64,000 nucleotides of DNA from Parasponia andersonii (lineage: Eukaryota > Streptophyta > Magnoliopsida > Rosales > Cannabaceae): assembly GCA_002914805.1 (NCBI GenBank), contig JXTB01000487.1:120525-184524 (forward strand). The letters are read 5' to 3'. Position numbers and translations under genes: made by a program. Under the pieces are notes generated by a model. The model searched no databases, had not been told where the DNA came from, and saw only the letters and a program-made list of their open reading frames with translations. Position 1 is the first letter of the stretch. The number at the start of each line of letters is the position of its first letter. Of this stretch, positions 37,678 through 48,614 are shown one piece after another.

Positions 37678-40600
37678 ATGGGTTTTTTCTCAAAGTTCAT
37701 GGCATCCAAAGTTCTGTCTTTGTTTTTGCTGCTTCTGTTGATAATACCCTCAAGTTTCCAAGAAGAAGGCTTTATCTCCCTGGTCATATCAGATAAGGGT
37801 CTCGATTTTGCCAAGGATTTGCTGATAGAGAAAGCTATTTCCTCCATAGTTCCACTTCAACTCCCTCAAATTGAAAAGCAAGTGAAAGTGCCAATAATTG
37901 GCACAGTTCATGTTGTTCTTTCTAATATCACAATCTATAGTGTTGATGTCCCTTCTTCATATGTGGAGACCGGCGAGACGGGTATTGTTTTGATTGCTTC
38001 TGGTGCTACTGCGAACTTGAGTTTGAATTGGAAATACTCTTATAGTAACTGGTTTATTCTGATTTCTGATAATGGGAGAGCCTCTATCCAGGTATGTGTG
38101 TAGTAACTCGGATGGGTTTCTTTTGATTTTTGGTTTTTGCTATTGTTACAATCTACTTTGTTTTAGGATTTTAAGCAAAAACCAAGACAACCCAAAACCA
38201 AAAAGCATGATATTGGTCTACCCTTGAAGTAGATATATACGAGTATATATTTTAGTTTTAAAGGAAAGGAGAACAGATTATCAGTTGCCTGTATATTCAG
38301 CCCAGAAATGTGCAGCCTTATCTCTTAATAATAGACCGTTGTTTAAGTTTATGAAGTATGGTTCTATAGATTCTAATAACTGTACATAGAGGTGCATCAA
38401 ATTGTCCTTCGCTTTCATTTGAGGAGTTATCCTAGTCAATATCAGAGGCAATATGAAATCTACCCTTTTGCATATTCTTTGAACTCAGAGAGCATGGACT
38501 GAAGAAGCTTAGCAGGTTTTAGGATAACTATGTACCTTATGCAGTCATGGTTACATTTTGATGATGTTGAATGATGTTCTGACTTTTTGAGAAAAAAACT
38601 GAATCACGGGAGTTGTTCAATTGGCTTATATTGTTTTCGATAAGTGGTGTCCTGATTAATTATTAGTTATTGACAGTTAGTTCAGTTATAATGTAAGTTA
38701 AAGCGGTTAACAGGACTGCAGCCTGACTAATTAGCTTTGTAACGAACTTAGGCACTTTTCAGTTAATAATTGGATCTGATCAATTTATAAATAGATGCTT
38801 AAGATAGAAAATCTTGTCACCAAGCGTGTGATTCACTCTGTAATGAGTTCATATAGTGCATCGAGACTAAGAGAGTTTTCTGGGTTTGTACTGTGGCTTT
38901 CTGGTTGTTTGATTACTGAGAAAACAGTTAGTGTTTATGTGATCATTCATGTGATGAGAGTCTTTGTACTTGTGAGTGAATTAAGGGTGTAAAACATCTA
39001 TTCTAGCGGATTGACTAGGGAGATAATCCCTACCTTGTATGTAAGATTAGTTTATGCCATTGCTACTATTAACCAAATAAAACTTATTGTGTTCATCTTT
39101 GTTTCTTTTCTTTCTGTCCATTCTTTGTTCAGAATTGGAGGGGTGAATCCTCAGTTTTAAGCATGATCAAAAAGAAGAGTGGGAACACCAACTCCAATGA
39201 TCTTTGCTTTTCTGCCTTTATTGACTTTACTTTCTCAACGGAGTGCTTTTGCCAGGTTGAAGGTATGGATATGGGTGTCACTGTGGCTTTGGAAGACCAA
39301 GAAGGAACTCTCAAATTGTCTGTCTTGGAATCTGGATGCTACGTCAAAGATATCTCCATAAAGGTGGATGGTGGAGCATCCTGGCTTTACCAAGGGTATC
39401 AAATAATAAGTTTGCTTTTAGAGTATTTTTGCTTTTAGAGTATTTTGCTCATTTTGTTCTTCTGAAAATGAAAATTGAAAACGATCTTCTCCTAGAGTCC
39501 AGTTTCTGGTGATTTAATTTTTCAAAATCTTATCAACAGGTATTTCATGATTTCCATATCCATGAAGGACATTAAATGAATGGACTATATTTATGGTTTT
39601 TACCCGCTCTTACAGGTTAGTTGATGCTTTTCAAGGGAAAATAGAGTCTCTAGTTGAAGATGCTATTTCTGAGAAGATCCAAGAAGGGATAGTGAAGCTT
39701 GACTCTTTATTGCAATCACTTCCAAAGCAAATTGCAGTCTATGATATTGCTTCAATGAACGTTACTTTCGTTGGTGACCCTGTTTTAAGAAACTCTTCCT
39801 TTGAATTTGAGATCAATGGGTTATTCATGGCTACTGATGATTTAACTTCCAGATTTTACAATGAAGATTCAGTAGATACTGTTACCTGCAATGCTTCTAG
39901 AAAGATGGTTGAGATTTCATTACATGAAAAAGTTTTCAACTCTGTGTCCTTAGTTTTTTTCAATGTAAGTTCTACGTTGTCAATTTTTACATAATCATGC
40001 AAATTCTGTCTTGTTCTATACATAGTGATGCATAAGAATCTAAGATTTAATGCTACCCATCACAATTTACATAGACGGCCTAATCATGATGTGAACATGG
40101 TGTCTTTGTTTTCTCTATTGTGAACTTTCACTTCAGGTATTTTGTTGATGTTGGTTTAACTAGGAGTTGAGGCACAAAATTGAAACACTAGCCTAAGACC
40201 AAATTGAGCTCTGCCTTGGCCTCATCATATCCTTTCACTTCGTATAGTGGAGAAGTAAGCCAAGTTTTGTACTAAAGATGTTCATATTTATATTCAGGCA
40301 GATTATATGCATTGGATTGTTGACAAAGTTCCGGATCAGTCTCTTTTAAACACTTCTAAGTGGAAATATGCAGTTCCCCAACTGTACAAGAAGTATCCAG
40401 ATGACACCATGGTTCTTAATATATCTATATCTTCTCCGCCGATCATTAAAGTTGTAAAAAATGATATTGAAACTACCATTTACACAGATGTTATAATTAA
40501 TGTTCTCGATGCTGCTGAGGTTATACCAGTTGCGTGCATATCACTGGTATGCTTCTTTTTTTTGAGTTATACTTGAGATTAGAAATGATTAGCCAGTTGA

Positions 40601-41115
40601 GACCTTTGAGGGTGTATTTGTTTGTGCAGGAGATTACTGGCTCCTGTTCTCCGAAAATTGTGGTGAACAAACTGGTTGGTACTCTTAAACTGAAAGACTT
40701 CACAGCAGTTTTGAAGTGGAGCACAATCGGAGACCTTCACATGCATTTAGTTCAGGTATGTTGATTCAAACTTCTGTCATGATTTGGTTTTGTTTTAAGA
40801 TCTTGTATTTGAAACAAGACTCTTAGCTTCTCTTGTTGCATAGCTTGGTAATCAATAGATTAATGAGCTAATACTCGAGTAATAACTTGGGCGACTTATT
40901 TGAATACGCAGTCTGTAATGTCAGTCATCCTCAAAACTGTCGCCTTACCATATCTGAACTTGTACCTTTGGAAAGGAATGCCTTTGCCAATTCTTCGCGG
41001 TTTTACACTTGAGAATGCTGAAATCTCTTGCACTAACACAAAGCTTGTAATATGTAGTGATGTCACCTTTGGAGAACAATGGACTTTGGTAAGCAGGCAA
41101 AATTTGTATAAGTGA
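37678..41115 (+). CDS. LBR: BPI/LBP-family lipid-binding protein (plant LBR type)
   Basis: Six exons join in frame to 493 residues: 37,678-38,091; 39,256-39,395; 39,616-39,964; 40,298-40,546; 40,630-40,755; 40,912-41,115. The family (bactericidal/permeability-increasing and LPS-binding proteins) forms a two-barrel lipid-binding fold; the Arabidopsis LBR members are reported to bind lipopolysaccharide and affect defence gene expression. A signal peptide is visible (MASKVLSLFLLLLLIIPSS, with an alternative upstream Met). Family features include ISDKGLDFAKDLLIEKA, the IPLQLPQIEKQVKVPIIG-like segment (here IVPLQLPQIE), the DAFQGKIESLVEDAISEKI helix and the late LYLWKGMPLPILRGFTLENA block. A donor-like GTAAGC after TGGACTTTG (41,089) means the last codons could differ if a further exon exists. 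A broken second copy lies at 50.9-51.4 kb. Confidence 0.92.
38660..39110 (+). other. Possible transposon-derived insert in LBR intron 1
   Basis: Within the 1.16-kb intron this stretch has an LTR-like look: a TATA motif (TTTATAAATAGATG near 38,785) and, 270 bp later, a polyadenylation-like AATAAAACTTATTG. TG and CA ends can be drawn, but no matching target duplication was found. Confidence 0.25.
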
Positions 41116-41869
41116 TTGTTTTAAGCTAATGTATATACTAGTACAATATTTTTGGGTTCGTACGCTAGAATGGTATTCTAATGTGTTTGAAAAGCTAAAG
41201 CCGATGTGAGTAACGGGAATTTTATAAGATTTTGAAGGTCATTTTGCCCCATCTGGTCAAACCTTGATCTGAAATATTTGGTGAGGAAGACAAGGTAGAT
41301 CTAGTTTGATGAGGTGCCTCAGTTTGTAGTGTTGGAAATAACTTGTCAGAGACTGACCCACGCATTGAAAAAGAAAAGAATAGAAAAGAAAATAAAAACA
41401 GAGGAAAACAAGTGAGCTGGGGCCTGGGAATGCCATTTCACTTGCATGACATGCGACTTGTGGAGCCAGTTCATGTATCAAGACTCTGTGTTGGTTTCAG
41501 GATTAAAAGGGATTCTCTTCTGCAACATGGTTATTGGATCATCAAATATGATGATCTAGTCCCAGAAAATTGACAGTTAAATGGTTGGTAGTTCAATTTC
41601 GCCTTTAATTCTAGTCCTCGAAATTGAGCTAAATCCTAGAGGACTATAAACCAAAACCCTCTTCCAGCTCAATCATTCTATGACATTTTTAGGAAAACAG
41701 AAAGCGGCCGTATATTCATACTTGACTAGATTAACATCACTATTTAGGTTTCAACAATGGAGATAGATAAATCATAAGAACAGAATAGATTAATTGCTCT
41801 AATTGATGAGGGATTTGAACTTTCTCCTCGAGCTCAAAGGCTGATAATTATTGTTGTCATATCATCAAA
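41116..41869. other. Spacer between LBR and gene A, paralogous to 51,487-51,850
   Basis: The stretch 41,329-41,690 matches 51,487-51,850 over most of its length (GTTGGAAATAACTTG, CGACTTGTGGAGCC, TTCATGTATC, AAAGGGATTCTC). It shows that the flank between LBR and the minus-strand kinase was duplicated together with them. No gene is recognised in it. Confidence 0.75.
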
Positions 41870-43636
41870 CTAATCTATGGAGTCATCGTCTGGTATTGAC
41901 GACGACGACCATGTTGTCTGGGATGTCCCCACAGTGTTCTCAGCATGATAATTTTCTTGTGGATAATAGTACGGCTTGGGAGGCATTTCCAGGCATTCAA
42001 CATCACCTTCAAGCATCTCTATGACTTTGTTCATTGGAGGGCGATCACAAGGCTTCAATTGTATACACCATAATGCTACTATGATCATCTTCCTTGTTGT
42101 TTTCATTTCCTCATTGCTGAAATCGTCCGAATCCTCATCGCCGACGTCTTGTAGTTCGATGTTCTTCTCTTTGTTGAATTGGTCGTATATCCATAGAGGA
42201 AAGTAAATTTGGCTTGAATGCTCTGCGTGTGCGTTTACATTTTTCCTTCTACTTGCCATTTCCATCAGTAACATTCCAAAGCTATAGACATCAGCTTTGT
42301 GGGAGACTCCTCCAATATTTTTGTAAAACAATTCCGGAGCTATGTATCCAATGGTTCCTCTTACTGCAGTTAAGGATACTGTGTTATTTTCTAATGGGCA
42401 TAATCTTGCTAGCCCAAAATCTGAAACCTTGGGAATAAAATTCTCATCCAAAAGAATGTTGTGAGGTTTAATATCAAAATGAAGTATTCGCATGTCACAT
42501 CCTCGATGAAGATAATCGATACCATGAGCAATTCCAAGTGAGATATCAAATATTTTCTCAAAACCTAGGGAATCACTTGTTTTTTATCCTGAAAAGACAT
42601 ACTTATTTAAGGAACCCTTAGGCATGAATTCATACACAAGAGCACGCTTTGAACCCTCAACGCAGAAACCAACTAGTCGCACCACATTGACATGGTGAAC
42701 CCTTCCAATGGTAGCAACTTCATTAATAAAGTCTTGCCCACTAGTTTTGGATTTACCCAACATCTTGATTGCTACAAAATGACCACTACGAAGTTTTCCT
42801 TTATATACAGAGCCAAATCCTCCTTCACCTAATTTAGTTTTGAAGCCTTCGGTCATTCTTTTAATCTCTGAGTATCCATATCTTATAGGCATGAGGTTAT
42901 TGTGACTTTGGAGAAATTCTTCAATCCCATCATACAGTGACAAATGTCGCCTCCTCCACTTATAGATAATAAGGGCAATCACAAATGAAAGTCCAATTAT
43001 TGTCCTTGGTGCTAGTATTTCAACTGCAAAAATCATTGTCAAAGTTTCTGTTTTTCTTTATGAGAAAATAAAACTACTCTATAAGAGATGATTACCCATA
43101 GAGTTTGACTATCTTAATTTAATCTCATGTTCAGCGTGTGTTAATGTAAGCAACAGGATTAGATTATTCTATATACATATATATATATAAGTTTTATCAA
43201 AATAATGGATATATCTGAAGGTACGAATCTTCTTTATAAAGTTTTGAGCTTTCAGATTTATTTTTCTTTTGGAAGTTGCCATATCGGATTAAGACAAAAC
43301 ATTAATCTGACAGTCTGCTATTCAATTCATTTTCGTTACCAATTCCAAATAAAATTCATTTTTTTTTGGAAAAAATATTTTTATGTGATAATTAAGTCTT
43401 TGGAGTTTTTATTTATTAACTAAATTATCACACAGGACACTGCTGTATCAAAGTATAGATTAATTCGTTTGCACATTTTCGTTCTTCCCAAACGTGAAAT
43501 GAATAAACTTTAAACTAAAATAAGAAAGTCTTACCAATGTTCTCGAATCTTGAATGAACAAACTCTGCAACAAAGACAAGTAGACCGAAAAAAAAATGAT
43601 CAAAGTAGTAAATTTTTAGAGGGTGATGTGCTGCAA

Positions 43637-43668
<32 letters not shown>

Positions 43669-44382
43669 AACAAAAGGGTTATAAGATTGAACCCTCACCA
43701 GCAACAGGAGTGAAAACTGGCCTCAGTATATGTACTGCAATTGCTTTCCAGTTCCCTGCATCATTCATTATAGCAATATAAATATAACGGATTGAGCTAT
43801 TCCTTTCAATAAGTTGACCTTTCTAGATACAACTCCAACCCCAAAAACAACATATGTCACTAATAACCAACTGAAACAACGATCATATATACACGAGTAT
43901 GACAAGATAATCCTTACAAAAGAACCGTGGCCCTGTTGCTTTTCGGCCTTTAGTAGTACAAACAACCTCGTTGGACTCTTCATCGACGTAGCAAAAATCT
44001 CGTTTGACGTCATTTTGGAAGGCGCGGAGCCATGAAAGCTCAAAGCCATAGACGAGCTCATCGTGGACGTCTTGGTAGGAAGTAGTGATCAGCTTCCTCT
44101 TCTTGTCTTCCTCTGATCCCTTCCTTGATGACACGAGAGACGCTTGATCTACTTTGCAGGTGTCGGCCAAATCGGAGTACCTGAAGCCAGTACCATACAC
44201 CACATAAGTGTACTGAGCTTCGGGATTTTTGGAAAAAGCAGAGGTGTTGATGCAAGGAGCCGTGTCTATGTATGAAGAATTATGTACTGGTTTTACACAG
44301 CTCAAGAATATTACAATCTCCGAAATTGGATGAGCGTTAATATACATCTTCCAAAATTTCTCACTGCGTCCAGACCTCATTT
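41870..44382 (-). pseudogene. Gene A: LRK10L-2-like receptor kinase, truncated at the 5' end and with a nonsense codon
   Basis: Minus-strand exons parallel gene B: ectodomain 43,918-44,382 (partial), 43,699-43,755 (57 nt), 43,535-43,564 (30 nt), and membrane plus kinase 41,870-43,023. The remaining ectodomain starts within the region equal to residue 140 or so of gene B (FLSCVKPVHNSSYIDTAPCIN). Signal peptide and Cys-rich N-terminal half are gone because sequence switches at 44,383 to the plus-strand kinase C'. The kinase begins well ([18 protein letters not shown]) but a TAA at 42,584-42,586 interrupts it where gene B has GAA. Downstream the frame stays open with [21 protein letters not shown] and the rest, so the lesion looks young. 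Expressed product, if any, would lack both ends. Confidence 0.88.
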
Positions 44383-45441
44383 CTGTTTTATCTCTACACT
44401 TTATACAAAGACGATAGAGAACATCGGCTAAGAATTGAAAAGTTTCTGGAGGATTATACTGCTATGAAACCTTCAAGATATACTTATGCTGACATTAAGA
44501 GGATTACGAATAAGTTCAAGCACAAGTTGGGCCAAGGAGGTTATGGAACAGTGTTCAAAGGGAAGCTTTCCAATGACATCCTCGTTGCTGTAAAGATCCT
44601 AAACAAGTCAAAGGGGAATAATGGTGAGGAGTTCATAAATGAAGTGTCTACTATAGGTCAAATTCACCATGTCAATGTGGCTTGCTTGGTTGGATATTGT
44701 GCTGAAGGTTTTAGAAGAGCCCTTGTTTATGAATTCTTACCAAATGATTCAATAGACAAGTATATATCATCCGCAGCCAGCGATGGAAACCACTCGCTAA
44801 GTTGGGAGACACTGCAAGACATTGCTTTAGGCATTACTAAGGGAATTGAGTATCTCCACCAAGGTTGCGACCAGAGGATCCTTCATTTTGATATCAAGCC
44901 CCATAATATTCTCCTGGACCACAACTTCAAACCCAAAATTTCTGATTTCGCTTTAGCTAAGTTGTATTCTAGGGATCAAAGTATAGTATCGATGACTACA
45001 GTTAGAGGGACCATTGGGTACATCGCACCAGAAGTATTCTCCAAGAACTTTGGAAATGTGTCCTATAAGTCAGATGTTTACAGTTTCGGAATGTTGTTGC
45101 TTGAAATGGTAGGAGGGAGGAAGAATACTAATGAAACCGATGAAATTTACTTTCCAGAAAGGATTTATAATCTTTTAGAAGAAGGAGAAGATCTCAGAAT
45201 ACAAATTGAAGTGGAGGGAGATGCTAAAATTGCCAAGAAACTTGCAATTGTGGGACTTTGGTGCATCCAGTGGCACCCAATAGGTCGTCCAACGATGAAA
45301 GTTGTGGTGCAAATGTTGGAAGGAGTAGAAGTTCTAAACATGCCGCCTAATCCTTTTGAATCAACAAGTCAACTAGGAATGACAAATATAAAAATGCCTG
45401 CAAGACTAGTGACCCCAGAATTAGAAGCTATTGCTGAATGA
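44383..45441 (+). CDS. Gene C': kinase-only LRK10L-2-like paralog (decapitated)
   Basis: The open frame runs from the junction at 44,383. The first Met (44,464) gives 325 residues. Everything upstream that gene C has (signal peptide, ectodomain, membrane segment) is missing; the sequence to the left belongs to gene A in the opposite strand. Kinase motifs: GQGGYG at 23-28, VAVKIL with the ATP-binding Lys44, [14 protein letters not shown] catalytic loop, [12 protein letters not shown] activation segment and DVYSFGMLL. The DFG motif reads DFA (ISDFALAKL). The product would be a soluble kinase of altered activity; promoter origin is unclear. It is near-identical in DNA to 58,329-59,356 but retains ten residues (VVVQMLEGVE) lost there. 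Confidence 0.82.
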   Translation: MFYLYTLYKDDREHRLRIEKFLEDYTAMKPSRYTYADIKRITNKFKHKLGQGGYGTVFKGKLSNDILVAVKILNKSKGNNGEEFINEVSTIGQIHHVNVACLVGYCAEGFRRALVYEFLPNDSIDKYISSAASDGNHSLSWETLQDIALGITKGIEYLHQGCDQRILHFDIKPHNILLDHNFKPKISDFALAKLYSRDQSIVSMTTVRGTIGYIAPEVFSKNFGNVSYKSDVYSFGMLLLEMVGGRKNTNETDEIYFPERIYNLLEEGEDLRIQIEVEGDAKIAKKLAIVGLWCIQWHPIGRPTMKVVVQMLEGVEVLNMPPNPFESTSQLGMTNIKMPARLVTPELEAIAE

Positions 45442-48400
45442 GTACAAAGTTCTTTTGCACTATTTGTGATTTAAATATTCTGCCCCAAAAAAGTACTTGT
45501 CTTATAGTTGTTTTTCTGATGTTTATAAGCACGAAGTAGTTTGTAACTAAATGAAGGTAATCAAGGAATAAGCAATGTGACTATTGTAGAATGTACTTGT
45601 AAAATCATGGTTTTTTTGATATGTTGCTTTGTGAAATCAATTCAGCATGTGAAGAATTATAATTTTAGATTGAAATTTCTTGGAGATATGCTTGAAAGTA
45701 AGTACTTGTTAATTAATTTGGTCCATCTTATTCCTCTCTTTGAAAGAAATAATAAAAATTGTGTTCTAGTTTCTCATTAGAATATTGAACTACAATGATC
45801 ATTAACGTATGCATAGAAACCACCCATAAAAGTTAAAGATTAAGGTACAATGGATCACAATACTAATTAATTTCTGTGTGCCAGTGATGCGTGCTATTTA
45901 CTATGTAATTTTCCTAGTGGGATCATACATACTTCGATAGGAAAAATGGATTTGTCTACGTGTTATTGACATACATTATTATGTTATGGTAATTAACGAA
46001 GAAACTGGATTAAGTTTGTAAGTGTGAATTTGAGGCGCTATGAATATTTTCCTCTAGATGTTATTTTCCCCACTCAGTTGAAAATTGCTTACGAATGCAT
46101 ACTGATTTCTCTATCGTTTATTTGAGAGAGATAGAAAGAGAGAGATAGTTATCATCATTTAATTTCCAAAGAGCGATCATAGTAGGGAAAGTTGATCGAT
46201 AGGTCTTATTGAATTACAAAATGTTAAGAGTAACGAAGAAACTGGATTAAGTCCGTAAGTTTTGCATAAAGAATAGGTACTTTTCTTAAGATGTTACATT
46301 TGTCTCATTGAATTAAAGCTTTTCTAATAAGTCAAGTCCTTTCCTGTCCCACATGTGGTACCAGTAAATTCCCAATGTAGCACTGGGATGGGGGCACGAG
46401 AACACTAGTGATTCCTTATTGTTTAGTTGAAAAAAATTTCTCTAATAAACATATATGAACTTGGATAATTCTGATCATATAGATAGCCAAATTGGTATCT
46501 AGGCCACACAATGAATACTAATAGTATTCATTTGCTTCACACAGTTAATTTCGTATTGGCATATAATTCGACCTCACTCATGAGGAGAAAAACTTATACC
46601 CCATCCTAGCCGCTTCTCATGTATTCTTTTTTTTTTTTTTAATCTATACATGAAATTTATTGAGTATGGCCAGAGATGGCAAAATAGGCTAGCCAGATTG
46701 GGCTTGATAAGGTAGATAGGCTGGCCCACAAAAAAAATAAGTCGGGCAATGCTTCATCGCTCCTAGGCCCGTTCTTGGCCTATTTTTAAAAAGTTAAAAA
46801 AAATATGTTAATATATACGTATGTTTAATTAAAATTTATAAAACATAGATAGCATGTTATATATATATTTTTTCTATTGATTAAAATATAAAAATAATAA
46901 AATAAGTATATAAGTATTTAAGTTGAATAGTTGATAAAAGAAAAGTTAAAAACAAAACTTTAAGAAAATTATTTAGAATTATAACGAAAATGTTTTAAAA
47001 AATATGGAAACAAATAAATTTTGAATTTCATTTTATTAATTTAATTTTTCACTACGTCACTAAAAACCTTACTAAAAAAAACTCATTGGATAAAACCTTA
47101 GTAAGGAAAAAAAGACTAGTCTTAATGATTACAATTTAAATTATTACAAAAATAAAAAATAAACTAGTATATCATCATTCATGTACAAGTTATTGAAAAC
47201 AATATTTCTTCACTGCAAATACAAATAGTATCTTGATTTTGCTTGGCCATTTCATTTTGGGGAGCTGGTCACCTCATTGAACTATGAATTTGGTCTTTTT
47301 CTTCATTAGTATTTATTTCTAAATCAATAAGGATTTTTTTTGACATATCTAGCTCCTATATAAACATACTAATACTAATTTGCTTTGAGATTTGAGGAAT
47401 GCATATGTGAGTTTTGGGGGAAGAGGGTCAGGGTTTAAATCTTAGTAGTGACAAATGTGTAAGTTATTTTTTTTACTTTTATAATAAGTGGTGGTTATTA
47501 GTTAAGCCAGATTTTTTTTTTTAAAAACAAACTAATATGTTAATCAATTTTAATTAACTAGACAATAAACAAATTACTAATTTAATTAACTTGAATTAGA
47601 ATGATAGGAAACATATTTGATGTATATATTTTGATTAATTTGAGTTATAATGGTAATAAATATATTATTACATTAATTAATTTGAATTAGAATTATAAGA
47701 AACATATTGCTACATTAATTGAATTTGAATGCTAATAAACATATTACTAAATTAATTAATTTGAACATATTATGATTATAAACATTTTGCTAACTTAATT
47801 GTAATTTGTAAATATTGAAACTAAAAATATTACTAAACATAAGTTATAAATGTGAAAATACTATTATACTACTAAAAATACTACAAAATAATTGAAATTA
47901 CAAAGATAAGTGTGACAAATTGAATTTTATATATAAATTGAATTTTAAATATTTAAAAAATTAAAATTATACCTTGAATTGAAACTTGAGAGTTAAGGTA
48001 CTGGAACAATGGAAGATATTTTGAATATGGAAGAATTGGAAATAAAGATTAGAGAATATAATTAATAATTATAATTTAATAATTAGATAATATAATTAGA
48101 GAGAAAAAGAGAAATTTGAGATATAATTAGAGATAACGAGAGAATAAGAGAATATTGTATTGAATTAATACTTGAAATTGTTAGAAAAAGAATGAGAGAA
48201 TAGGGTATTTAATTATTTATAGGCATAAAATTTTTTTTAGAAAAATTTATTTATTATTTCTGATGTTTTTAAATTTATTTAAAATATTAAAAAAATTTGG
48301 CCACCAACGGCTCCCCTCAATCAGTGTTTTAAAACATTAAACATTTGGGGCCAACAGCTCCCCTCAATCAGTAGTCCAACGATATTATTATTTTTTATTA

Positions 48401-48614
48401 CTTGTATAAGGGCCCAAAACTTGGGCCAGAAATTAAAAAAAAAAAAACCTACGGTGCAAAAGACAGACGGCCTGGCCCGGCGAGTCACTATACATAGACC
48501 CAGCTCTATTATGCACGAAACAGACTTATATGAATAGCGAAATTGAAAACAAAGCCTATGGGGATTGCCGTCCAACTCTCCTACAAAGTCTCTTCCACGA
48601 ATAAAGTCTTTCAT
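45442..48614. other. 3' flank of C' with AT-rich repeats
   Basis: No gene recognised. The part 46,454-47,841 is specific to this copy and includes a hAT-like terminal motif (CAGAGATGGCAAAA at about 46,671) followed by GGCCC/GGGCC-rich sequence. At 47,560-47,830 there are about five AT-rich tandem units of the type ACTAAATTAATTAATTTGAA. At 48,300-48,370 a 50-bp unit with GGCTCCCCTCAATCAGT is repeated twice. Confidence 0.5.

Noticed and set aside
38660..39110. Solo LTR in LBR intron 1
   Set aside because: TATA-like and polyadenylation-like motifs are suggestive, but flanking 5-mers do not match; kept only as a low-confidence feature.
46671..46760. CAGAGATGGCAAAA with GGCCC motifs as the end of a hAT element
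   Set aside because: The motif fits hAT termini, but no matching opposite end and no 8-bp target duplication around it were found, so no element is called.
48321..48614. Possible transposase on the minus strand
   Set aside because: No transposase motif; the frame is interrupted in the paralogous copy at 60.8-61.1 kb.
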